Source: Streptomyces sp. NBC_01381 (GTDB lineage Bacteria; Actinomycetota; Actinomycetes; Streptomycetales; Streptomycetaceae). Taken from it: a DNA stretch of 64,000 bases. Each line of letters begins with the position of its first letter. Positions within the stretch are counted from its first letter, which is position 1. Of this stretch, positions 52,799 through 60,687 are shown in pieces. The position numbers and the translations under genes are program-made. A model generated the notes under the pieces. That model made no database searches and was not told the origin of the DNA. It was given only the letters and a program-made list of their open reading frames with translations. The stretch is taken from NCBI RefSeq assembly GCF_026340305.1, contig NZ_JAPEPI010000002.1, positions 1,364,001 to 1,428,000 of the forward strand, written 5' to 3'.

Positions 52799-53437
52799 TC
52801 AGCGTGCCGCAGCGCGGCGCAGTACGTCCGATGCCGCCCCGCCGGTGCGCGGGGGTGGCGGTTCGGTCTCGGGGAAGACCTCGGGGCGCGAACCGGAACT
52901 CGGCCGACGGCCGCCGCGGCCCTCGCCGAGCACCTGCCAGCCGTCACGGGTCAGGGTGATGTAGGCGCCGCACCGCAGCCCGTGCAGCGTGCAGGCGTCC
53001 CGCAGCCCCCACATCCACGCGCCGTCCTCCTGTGTCCAACGCGCTTCACCGTCACGGCAGTAGAGCAGGACGGCGGTGCGCACGGGGGTGCGGCGCCGCA
53101 GGTCGTGCGGGATGACCCGACGCAACTGCGCGAGCAGGGCGTTGCGGAACACCCAGCCGTCCGCAGCGCTCGCCCGCCGGGTGAAGGAGGCGCTCGCCCG
53201 GAGCCGTTCCTCCGGATCGAGGACGGCGACGACGGCTGTCGCGGGCGTCGGACGGTGTCGGGCGTGCAGGCCGCTCACGACCTCACGCGGATTGCGCAGC
53301 AGGGGGATTCCCGCGGCTGACCACTCCGCGGGCTCGAGCATCCGGGCCAGTCGGCCGGCGGAATCGGCGGACATCTCAGCCGACGTCGAAGACTCCGACA
53401 TCGATGCCGCAGCGGACGGAGCGAATCCGAAGGTCAC
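52799..53437 (-). CDS. Conserved hypothetical protein
   Basis: 212-residue protein: LLRNPREVVSGLHARHRPTPATAVVAVLDPEERLRASASF, then RRRTPVRTAVLLYCRDGEARWTQEDGAWMWGLRDACTLHGLRCGAYITLTRDGWQVLGEG and an acidic or Pro-rich tail. The middle looks like a RadC/JAB-like or DNA-processing fold but I see no JAMM motif. GTG 53437 has GGGAGG close upstream; ATG 53401 is an alternative. Divergent 5' region 53438-53651 has no gene on its own. Confidence 0.65.
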   Translation of the reverse strand: MTFGFAPSAAASMSESSTSAEMSADSAGRLARMLEPAEWSAAGIPLLRNPREVVSGLHARHRPTPATAVVAVLDPEERLRASASFTRRASAADGWVFRNALLAQLRRVIPHDLRRRTPVRTAVLLYCRDGEARWTQEDGAWMWGLRDACTLHGLRCGAYITLTRDGWQVLGEGRGGRRPSSGSRPEVFPETEPPPPRTGGAASDVLRRAAAR

Positions 53438-53651
53438 GGTCCTCCCTTCGGCTACGCGCCCAGAGGGCGGGATCGGACTGGGAGAGCGCACCGCGGCACA
53501 GCCCTACCGGGGGCACGGGGAGCCGCGCGGGGAGCGGTGCCAATTCTTCCCGTCGTACTGGCTTGCGGCAACGAGCAATTGGGCCTGGCGACCGGTATCT
53601 GGCGATGCGCCGTCTATATCCCTGCCCAGGGTGCTCTCGTTGACGCGTACG

Positions 53652-55841
53652 TCAGCCCTGCACGGCGAGGACCAGCGGCAACACCCCCTTGGCTCCGGCC
53701 CGGCGGAGCATCCGGGCGGCGACGGCCAGCGTCCAGCCGCTGTCCGTCAGATCGTCGACGAGCAGCACGGGACCGTCGGCTTCCCGGAGGGCGGCTGCGA
53801 GCTCGGGAGGCACCGTCAGTGTCCCGTCGAGGGCGCGCAGACGCTGGGCGCTGTTGCTCCGCGGCACATGCGCGGTGTCGGTCCCCACGGCGTACTCGAT
53901 CGAGCCGAGCAGCGGAAGGCGGCCGATCTCCGCGATCCGCGAACCCAGCGACTGGATGAGCTGAGGCCTGGTGTGCGAGGTCATGGTCACCACGCCCGCC
54001 GGTCGCGGCTGGGCGTCGGCACTGCCCGAAGCCCAGCCGCCGGGCCCCTTGGCCCAGTCGGCGAGCACGCCGACCACGGCCTTCGCCACATCGTCGGGCA
54101 CCGGTCCGTCGGGGGCCGTCGGCGCGAGCATCGGCCGCAGCCGGTTGCCCCAGCCGATGTCCGAAAGCCGCCCCAGGGCCCGGCCCTGGGCCGCCTGCTC
54201 CCCCGCGGGGATACGTCCCTTGAGGTCGACGCCCACCGCGGCAAGTCCCGTGGGCCACATCTTCCGGGGCTCCACATCGACGCCCGCGCGAACCAGCTCG
54301 CCCTTCGCCGTGTCCAGTGCCGCGGGGGACACGGCGTCGCCGAAGCGCGCCCCCGCGCAGTTGTCGCAGCGGCCGCAGGGAGCCGCCGCCTCGTCGTCCA
54401 GCTGTCGCCGCAGGAACTCCATCCGGCAGCCGGGAGCCGTGGCGTAGTCACGCATCGCCTGCTGTTCGGTCTGCCGCTGCTTCGCGACCCAGGCGTACCG
54501 CTCGGCGTCGTACGCCCACGGCATCCCGGTGGAGATCCAGCCGCCCTTGACGCGATGGACCGCGCCGTCCACATCCAGGACCTTGAGCATCGTCTCGAGG
54601 CGTGACCGGCGCAGCTCGACCAGGGGCTCCAGCGCGGGCAGCGACAGCGGCCTGCCCGCCTGCGCAAGGACGTCAAGCGTGCGCCGGACCTGCTCCTCGG
54701 GCGGGAAGGCGAGCGAGGCGAAGTAGTTCCAGATCGCCTCGTCCTCCTTGCCCGGAAGCAGCAGCACCTCCGCGTGATCGACACCGCGGCCCGCGCGGCC
54801 CACCTGCTGGTAGTAGGCGATCGGGGACGAGGGGGAGCCGAGGTGGACCACGAAGCCGAGGTCGGGCTTGTCGAAGCCCATGCCGAGGGCGGACGTGGCG
54901 ACCAGGGCTTTCACGCGGTTCGCGAGCAGGTCCTCCTCGGCCTGCTGGCGGTCCGCGTTCTCCGTCTTTCCGGTGTACGAGGCGACGGTGTGCCCGCACT
55001 GTCGCAGGAAGGCGGTGATCTCCTCGGCGGCGGCGACCGTGAGCGTATAGATGATCCCGGAGCCGGGCAGCTCGTCCAGGTGGTCGGCGAGCCAGGCCAA
55101 CCGGTGTGCGGCGTTGGGAAGTTGGAGCACGCTCAGGCTCAGGCTCTCCCGGTCGAGGGGGCCGCGCAGCACGAGCGCGTCCGAGGTGCCTCCGGTGCCC
55201 AGCTGCTCGGCCACATCGGCCGTCACGCGCGCGTTGGCCGTCGCGGTGGTGGCGAGGACGGGGACGCCGGGCGGCAGGTCGGCGAGCATGGTGCGCAACC
55301 GCCGGTAGTCGGGCCGGAAGTCATGGCCCCAGTCGGAGATGCAGTGCGCCTCGTCGACCACGAGCAGGCCGGTCGCGGCGGCGAGCTTGGGCAGGACCTG
55401 GTCCCGGAAGTCCGGGTTGTTCAGCCGCTCCGGGCTCACCAGGAGCACGTCCACGTCGCCCGAGGCCACCTCGGCCTGGATGGTGTCCCACTCCTCCGTG
55501 TTGGAGGAGTTGATCGTGCGGGCCCGGATGCCGGCCCGGGCCGCGGACTCCACCTGATTGCGCATGAGCGCGAGCAACGGCGAGACGATCACAGTGGGCC
55601 CGCTGCCCCGCTCCCGCAGCAGCGCGGTCGCGACGAAGTACACGGCGGACTTTCCCCAGCCGGTTCTCTGCACGACCAGGGCGCGGCGCTTGTCGGCGAC
55701 CAGCGCCTCGATCGCGAGCCACTGGTCCTCGCGCAGGCGCGGCCCGTCCGAGGGTGGTGCCTCGCCGGGCGCGGCCGAGGGGCCGCCGACGAGGCGGGCG
55801 AGTACGGCATCGGCCGCCGTGCGCAGATCTTCGTTGCTCAT
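53652..55841 (-). CDS. RecQ-type helicase fused to a phosphoribosyltransferase-like domain
   Basis: 729-residue fusion. RecQ core: Q/LRxDQ motif LREDQWLAIEAL, Walker A as RTGWGKSAVYF (W in place of G in the loop), SPLLALMRNQV, DEAH in VVDEAHCISDWGHDFRPDYRRL, ATTATA, VATSALGMGFDKPDL, and QQVGRAGRG. The Zn motif is CRMEFLRRQLDD...CGRCDNC. The last about 180 residues are a type I PRTase-like domain with PRPP loop VLLVDDLTDSGWTL. No HRDC domain. ATG 55841 has GGGGG one base upstream; it could also be leaderless. Divergent from a DUF4192 gene across two DnaA boxes. Confidence 0.88.
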   Translation of the reverse strand: MSNEDLRTAADAVLARLVGGPSAAPGEAPPSDGPRLREDQWLAIEALVADKRRALVVQRTGWGKSAVYFVATALLRERGSGPTVIVSPLLALMRNQVESAARAGIRARTINSSNTEEWDTIQAEVASGDVDVLLVSPERLNNPDFRDQVLPKLAAATGLLVVDEAHCISDWGHDFRPDYRRLRTMLADLPPGVPVLATTATANARVTADVAEQLGTGGTSDALVLRGPLDRESLSLSVLQLPNAAHRLAWLADHLDELPGSGIIYTLTVAAAEEITAFLRQCGHTVASYTGKTENADRQQAEEDLLANRVKALVATSALGMGFDKPDLGFVVHLGSPSSPIAYYQQVGRAGRGVDHAEVLLLPGKEDEAIWNYFASLAFPPEEQVRRTLDVLAQAGRPLSLPALEPLVELRRSRLETMLKVLDVDGAVHRVKGGWISTGMPWAYDAERYAWVAKQRQTEQQAMRDYATAPGCRMEFLRRQLDDEAAAPCGRCDNCAGARFGDAVSPAALDTAKGELVRAGVDVEPRKMWPTGLAAVGVDLKGRIPAGEQAAQGRALGRLSDIGWGNRLRPMLAPTAPDGPVPDDVAKAVVGVLADWAKGPGGWASGSADAQPRPAGVVTMTSHTRPQLIQSLGSRIAEIGRLPLLGSIEYAVGTDTAHVPRSNSAQRLRALDGTLTVPPELAAALREADGPVLLVDDLTDSGWTLAVAARMLRRAGAKGVLPLVLAVQG

Positions 55842-55892
55842 GCCCCCATGCAACCCGATGGGTCTGACATTAGGCGAACGAGTCCGCCGAGC

Positions 55893-55934
55893 TGTGGACA
55901 ACTCTTGGCGTGCCCCTGATCGCAGTTATCCACA
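55893..55934. promoter_or_regulatory. Inverted pair of DnaA boxes
   Basis: TGTGGACAA (55893-55901, complement of the Streptomyces-preferred TTGTCCACA) and TTATCCACA (55926-55934) face each other in the 133-bp gap between the RecQ-like gene and the DUF4192 gene. Together with flanks they form CTGTGGACAA...TTATCCACAG. Confidence 0.7.
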
Positions 55935-55974
55935 GGCCAAACCGGAATCTTGCGATCCGCGGGAGAGTCGGGAC

Positions 55975-57339
55975 ATGACGAACCACAACGAATCAAACGA
56001 CGTGACCGACTCCGCCGATGAGACCCTGGTAACCCTGCGCACCCCGGCCGAACTCGCGGACGCCCTGCCGTACTTGCTCGGGTTCCGGCCCGAGGAGAGC
56101 GTCGTCCTCATCGCTCTGCACGGCGAGCGGGGGCGGTTCGGCGGGCGCGTGCGGCTCGGGATTCCCGAGCGCGCGGAGGACTGGCCGCCCATCGCGGAGC
56201 AGCTCGCGCAGTGCTTGGTGGGCGGCTGTGAGAGGCGTGGTGCCCGGCCCGACGGCGTTGTCGCCTTTCTGTGCGCCGAGCCCGCCGGCGCCGAGTCCGG
56301 CCCGCAGCTCATGGAGCGTCTGCGTCCGCTGGCGCAGGTGATCAGGACCGCATGCGGCAGGCTCGACGTCCCCGTGTTCGAGGTGGTGTGCATCTCGACG
56401 GGTCGCTATTGGACCTACTGCTGTCCGAATCAGGAGTGCTGTCCTCCCGAGGGCGTCCCGCTGCTCCGGCCCGGCACGTCGGTCCTTGCCGCGGCCACGG
56501 CCTACGCCGGTGTCCAAGTGGGCGCAACGCCACGGGAGATGCGGGCGCGGCTCAGCCCTTGGGAGACCGCCGGAGCGGCGGACCAGGAAGCGGCGCTCGA
56601 CGCGGCGGGCATGGCGATCGTCCACCGGATCCTCGACGAGGGCGGGCACGCCGAGGTCGCCGTGGAGACGCTCGACCTGGCCCGCCGGATCATGGCGCGC
56701 CTCGATGCTGCGCCACCGGTCACGGGCGCGCTGGAGGCGGATCTCCAGGACGACGAACTGCTCGCGCACGACGAGGCGGCGGCGTTGATCCTCGGCCTCC
56801 AGGACCGCACGACACGCGATCAGGCGGCGCAGTGGATGGAAGGCGACGACGGGGTCCCCGCACTGCGTCTCTGGAGGGCACTGGCCCGCCGCTGCGTCGG
56901 CGCCTACGGTGAGCACGCCGCCGCACCGCTGTCCCTCGCGGGCTGGGTCGCCTGGTCCCTCGGCGACACCACGGAGGGACAGGAAGCCCTGGACATGGCG
57001 CTGTCCGCGGACCCCGGATACGCCTTCGCGCAACTCCTGCACCACGTCTGCACCGGAGACCTCGACCCGGAGCCGATCCGCCGCTGTCTGCGCCGCGATC
57101 GGACCGACCGAGCGGAGCAGACCGACCGGACCGATCGGAGCGCCCCCGTGCCGCAGGTCGAACCGCCGGTTCTCGCCGACTCCTCGGGCTCCGCAGGGGA
57201 ACCGAAGGGTGCCGCGCCCCGGCGCCGCCAACCCGCACGTACGCAGGGCGGCAGTGGGCCACGGGGCACCGACAGGCCGAGCACGCGGCCGCAGAACCGC
57301 CGCCGCACCGTCCGGCGCGGAGCGAGGAACGACAGGTGA
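55975..57339 (+). CDS. DUF4192 domain protein
   Basis: 454-residue protein. The DUF4192 core covers about residues 18-360: ALPYLLGFRPEESVVLIALHGERGRFGGRVRLGIP, VPVFEVVCISTGRYWTYCCPNQECCPPEG (Cys-rich), and TPREMRARL; DPGYAFAQLLHHVCTGDLDPEPIRR ends the core. The tail (about 90 residues) is basic and Arg/Gln/Pro-rich and disordered, with DRTDR repeats. GGGAGAG lies before ATG 55975. Function unknown; often near replication or repair genes. Confidence 0.85.
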   Translation: MTNHNESNDVTDSADETLVTLRTPAELADALPYLLGFRPEESVVLIALHGERGRFGGRVRLGIPERAEDWPPIAEQLAQCLVGGCERRGARPDGVVAFLCAEPAGAESGPQLMERLRPLAQVIRTACGRLDVPVFEVVCISTGRYWTYCCPNQECCPPEGVPLLRPGTSVLAAATAYAGVQVGATPREMRARLSPWETAGAADQEAALDAAGMAIVHRILDEGGHAEVAVETLDLARRIMARLDAAPPVTGALEADLQDDELLAHDEAAALILGLQDRTTRDQAAQWMEGDDGVPALRLWRALARRCVGAYGEHAAAPLSLAGWVAWSLGDTTEGQEALDMALSADPGYAFAQLLHHVCTGDLDPEPIRRCLRRDRTDRAEQTDRTDRSAPVPQVEPPVLADSSGSAGEPKGAAPRRRQPARTQGGSGPRGTDRPSTRPQNRRRTVRRGARNDR

Positions 57340-57555
57340 GCCGGCCGGAGACGCACCGGCCGGCAGGGGCGCGCCGGGCGTCGGAGCGGGCGGCACGCGC
57401 GGGGGACCGGGGCCGGGCGAGTGGCTTCCCGTTCCCTGGGCGTGACTTGCGGCGTGGCCGGTCCGTTCACCTGTGTGGCGGTACCTGTACCAGGGTCGCG
57501 CCGCGGTACGACCTCCGCATCCCCGTAGCGCAGCCAGCGCAGAAGAAGCCGCCCT

Positions 57556-59616
57556 ATGTCTCTGCCCGCCCCGTCCTCTGTGTCCGGCAGAGAAGGTCCC
57601 CAGCGGCCCGCGTCTGCTTCCTCGCGCCTGTCCGGCGCACGGGCTCCGGTTCCCGTGCCGCGCCGCCCTGCCCAGCTGCCGCCCGTCCATACGGCGCTGA
57701 TTTGTGTCGCCATGCCCGCGCTCGCGATCTCCACAGACCAAGGGCAGTTGACCGGCCGCGGACTCGAAGGGTTCTACCGCGCGGGGCGCCGACTGCTCTC
57801 CCGCTGCCAGGTGCGGGTGGCGGGGCGCGAGCCGGTCGCCGTGCAGGCCCGGATGGTCTCGGCCGACTGCGCACGGTTTGTCGCGACCCTGCGTGGGTCC
57901 GCCGACGGCGCCCCGGATCCGGATGTCGTCGTCGAGCGGACCCGGCATGCCGACGGCACGGAACGGATCACCCTGCGCAGCGCGGCCACCCGCCCCCTGA
58001 GGCTGCCCGTCGAGGTGGCGCTCGGCACGGACCTGGCGGAGCTCGGCGCGATCGCGTCCGGCGGCTCCGGGCCCGAACTGCCCGCCAGCGTCCACGACTC
58101 CGGCATGCGGTGGTCCTCCCCGGCCGGGCACTGCGTGGTCACCGCGCATCCCGCCCCCACGGACGCACTGGCCTCTGCCGGCCTGCTGCGCTGGGAGGTG
58201 GAGCTGCCGCCGGGCGGCTCGCGGAGCGTGGAGCTGCGCGTACGGCCGGAGGGTGCGGGCCCGGTCAGGGCGATGGGGCACAGTGCGGCGCGCTCCCTCG
58301 CCGCGGCACGGGCCACGGGCGACGACCCCAGGGCCCGACTCCTGCTGGACAGGTCCGTACAGGACCTGCAGGCCCTGCTGCTTCGCGACCCCGAGCACCC
58401 GGCCGACGTCCACTTGGCGGCGGGTGCGCCATGGCGCTGTGGTCTCGCCCCGGCGGAGGCGCTCGCGGCCGCCCGGATGGCGTTGCCGCTGGGCACGCGG
58501 ATCGCCACGGGGACGCTGCGTACGCTCGCCCGCCGTCAACTGACGGGACCGGGACGGCGGGCGGGCCTGATTCCGGGACCGCTGCGGGACGCGGGACCGC
58601 ATCTCCCGCCCGGCTGCACGGGGGTCGAGGCGACGCTGCTCTTCCCGGTGCTCCTGGCGGAGGCCTGGCGCTGGGGGCTGCCCGAGCAGGAGACGGAGGA
58701 GATGCTGCCGGCGGCGGAGCGCTGCTTGCGCTGGCTGCTCACCGCGGCCGGCGAGGGCGGATGCCTGCAGGACCCCTATCCCGGCGGTCCCAGGCGCTGC
58801 GAGACCCAGGCGCACGCCCATCGAGCCGCGCTGCTCGGCGCCGACCTGCTCGAAGCGCACGGCCGCTCGGGAGCCACCGGTCTGCGGCAGTGGGCGGAGC
58901 GACTGCGGGAGGCCTTCCGGGAGGAGTTCTGGGTGGCGGACCGCACGGGTGGCAGGCCCGCCGCGGCCTGCCTGCCCGACGGCCGTCCCGTGCCCCTCCT
59001 CACCGGCAGCGCGGCCCATCTCCTCGACACGGGTCTGCTCGGTTCCGGCAGGCTCGCACCCGGCCTCCTCGACAAGGTGCAGACCGAACAGCTCGCCAGG
59101 CTGCTGGGCGGGCCCGCCATGGACTCCGGCTGGGGGCTGCGCAGCTTGGGCGCGAAGGAAGCCGCGTACAACCCGTTCGGCCATCGGGGCGGGGCTGTTC
59201 GCGTCCATGAGTCGGCGGTCGCCGTCGGGGGCCTGGCCGCCGCGGGCTACGAGAAGGAAGCGAGTTCCCTGCTGCGGGGCGTGCTGGCAGCCGCCGAGGC
59301 CTTCGACCACCGGCTTCCCGAGATGTACGCGGGGGAGCAGCGCACCGAGGGCGGCGCCCCGCTGCCCCACCCCGCCGCGTGCCGTCCGGCAGCCGTCACC
59401 GCGGCCTCCGGGGTACGGCTCCTCACGGCACTCGCCGGCATCCGGCCGGACGCACCAGCCGGCACGGTGACACTGCGTCCGGTCCGCAGCGCGCCGCTGG
59501 GGGAGCTGGAGCTGACGGCGCTGCGTGTCGCGGGTGCCCCGTTCTCCGTACGTGTCAGCAGGCTGGGCCTCGCCATGGTCGAGGAGGCGGGCGACGGGCT
59601 GCAGTTGGGGGTGTAG
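57556..59616 (+). CDS. Glycogen-debranching N-terminal domain protein (amylo-alpha-1,6-glucosidase-like)
   Basis: 686-residue protein. The N-terminal GDE_N_bis-like beta domain (about 45-240) has the motif GFYRAGRRLLSRCQVRV near the start; an (alpha/alpha)6 GH-like domain follows, ending TLRPVRSAPLGELELTALRVAGAPF. DVHLAAGAPWRCGLAPAEALAAARMALPLG resembles the catalytic-domain entry of actinobacterial debranching proteins (usual signature AAGAPWFMALFGRDSL is altered). The role in alpha-glucan metabolism is inferred. The gap 57340-57555 shows no gene. Confidence 0.8.
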   Translation: MSLPAPSSVSGREGPQRPASASSRLSGARAPVPVPRRPAQLPPVHTALICVAMPALAISTDQGQLTGRGLEGFYRAGRRLLSRCQVRVAGREPVAVQARMVSADCARFVATLRGSADGAPDPDVVVERTRHADGTERITLRSAATRPLRLPVEVALGTDLAELGAIASGGSGPELPASVHDSGMRWSSPAGHCVVTAHPAPTDALASAGLLRWEVELPPGGSRSVELRVRPEGAGPVRAMGHSAARSLAAARATGDDPRARLLLDRSVQDLQALLLRDPEHPADVHLAAGAPWRCGLAPAEALAAARMALPLGTRIATGTLRTLARRQLTGPGRRAGLIPGPLRDAGPHLPPGCTGVEATLLFPVLLAEAWRWGLPEQETEEMLPAAERCLRWLLTAAGEGGCLQDPYPGGPRRCETQAHAHRAALLGADLLEAHGRSGATGLRQWAERLREAFREEFWVADRTGGRPAAACLPDGRPVPLLTGSAAHLLDTGLLGSGRLAPGLLDKVQTEQLARLLGGPAMDSGWGLRSLGAKEAAYNPFGHRGGAVRVHESAVAVGGLAAAGYEKEASSLLRGVLAAAEAFDHRLPEMYAGEQRTEGGAPLPHPAACRPAAVTAASGVRLLTALAGIRPDAPAGTVTLRPVRSAPLGELELTALRVAGAPFSVRVSRLGLAMVEEAGDGLQLGV

Positions 59617-59703
59617 GGCCGCCGAACGGGGACATGCGGTACGTCGCGGACCCGACAGAAGCCCTCGGCGAATCCGGCTGGGATCGAATGCTGGAAGAGG
59701 TGT

Positions 59704-59724
59704 TTATCGTCAGGCAGACGACTA
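59704..59724. promoter_or_regulatory. Candidate NrtR operator over the promoter
   Basis: TTATCGTC and GACGACTA (6 of 8 bases complementary, 5-nt spacer) abut the -10 TATGAT of the Nudix regulator gene, so binding would block its own promoter. Confidence 0.5.
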
Positions 59725-59728
59725 TGAT
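59723..59728 (+). promoter_or_regulatory. -10 element of the NrtR-like gene
   Basis: TATGAT ends six bases before ATG 59735, and no ribosome site lies between (leaderless type). Confidence 0.5.
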
Positions 59729-59734
59729 CGCGGC

Positions 59735-60496
59735 ATGTCGCCCTACGACCCGTCGGCCTTCCCGCCCTTCGCTGTCACCGTCGACCTGGTCGTGCTGACC
59801 GTGCGGCGTCACGCGCTCTGTGCGCTGGCGGTCCGCCGCGGTGAGCCGCCGTTCCAAGGCCGTTGGGCGCTTCCCGGTGGATTCGTACGTGCCGATGAGG
59901 ACCTCTCGGCGGCCGCGGCGCGGGAACTGGTCGAGGAGACCGGGCTGTGCGCACACGATCCGGACACTCCCGTCCAGGCCAACGGGGCACACCTGGAGCA
60001 GCTCGCCACCTACGGCGATCCCAAGCGTGATCCGCGGATGCGGGTCGTCAGCGTCGCCCATCTCGCGCTCGCCCCCGATCTGCCGGCTCCACGGCCCGGC
60101 GGCGACGCGCACAGCGCGCGCTGGGCGCCGGTCGAGGCACTGCTCAATCAGGGTGGATACGGCCGCGAGGACGAACAGGCGGCACCGCTCGCCTTCGACC
60201 ACGCACAGATCCTGGCGGACGGCGTGGAGCGAGCCCGCTCGAAGATCGAGTACTCCTCACTGGCGACGGCCTTCTGCCCGCCCGAGTTCACCGTCGGCGA
60301 GCTGCGCCGTGTGTATGAAGCGGTGTGGGGGGTCGTGCTCGATCCACGCAACTTCCACCGCAAGGTGACCGGCACGCCAGGGTTCCTTGTCCCCACCGGC
60401 GGCACCACCACTCGACAGGGCGGCCGCCCCGCGCAGCTCTTCCGGGCGGGCGGCGCGACGCTGCTCAACCCGCCGATGCTGCGTCCCGAGGTCTGA
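59735..60496 (+). CDS. NrtR-type Nudix transcriptional regulator
   Basis: 253-residue protein: N-terminal Nudix domain with a complete box (GGFVRADEDLSAAAARELVEETGL) and a C-terminal winged helix (YSSLATAFCPPEFTVGELRRVYEAVWGVVLDPRNFHRKVTG), the architecture of NrtR regulators of NAD metabolism that respond to ADP-ribose. The intact box means it could retain hydrolase activity. An operator-like palindrome overlaps its promoter. No NAD-synthesis gene is adjacent; targets may be elsewhere. Confidence 0.85.
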   Translation: MSPYDPSAFPPFAVTVDLVVLTVRRHALCALAVRRGEPPFQGRWALPGGFVRADEDLSAAAARELVEETGLCAHDPDTPVQANGAHLEQLATYGDPKRDPRMRVVSVAHLALAPDLPAPRPGGDAHSARWAPVEALLNQGGYGREDEQAAPLAFDHAQILADGVERARSKIEYSSLATAFCPPEFTVGELRRVYEAVWGVVLDPRNFHRKVTGTPGFLVPTGGTTTRQGGRPAQLFRAGGATLLNPPMLRPEV

Positions 60497-60687
60497 GGCC
60501 GCGTCGCAGGTCACCCCGCTGGTCATGTGCCGGTCCGGGCCGAGCGGTTGACACCCTTGGCCCACGCCCTGCCCGAAATGCCAGAAATATCGCGTTATCT
60601 TGCTGTGGTACCCACGGGGTTCGTCCGTCCCCGAACCGGCGGACGAGCCCCGGCCGCCGAGCGGTCTCACGTCCCGCGAGAGAAGCG

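Noticed and set aside
55993..59370. 1125-residue open frame on the reverse strand
   Set aside because: Antisense to the DUF4192 and debranching-like genes, and without any recognisable domain.
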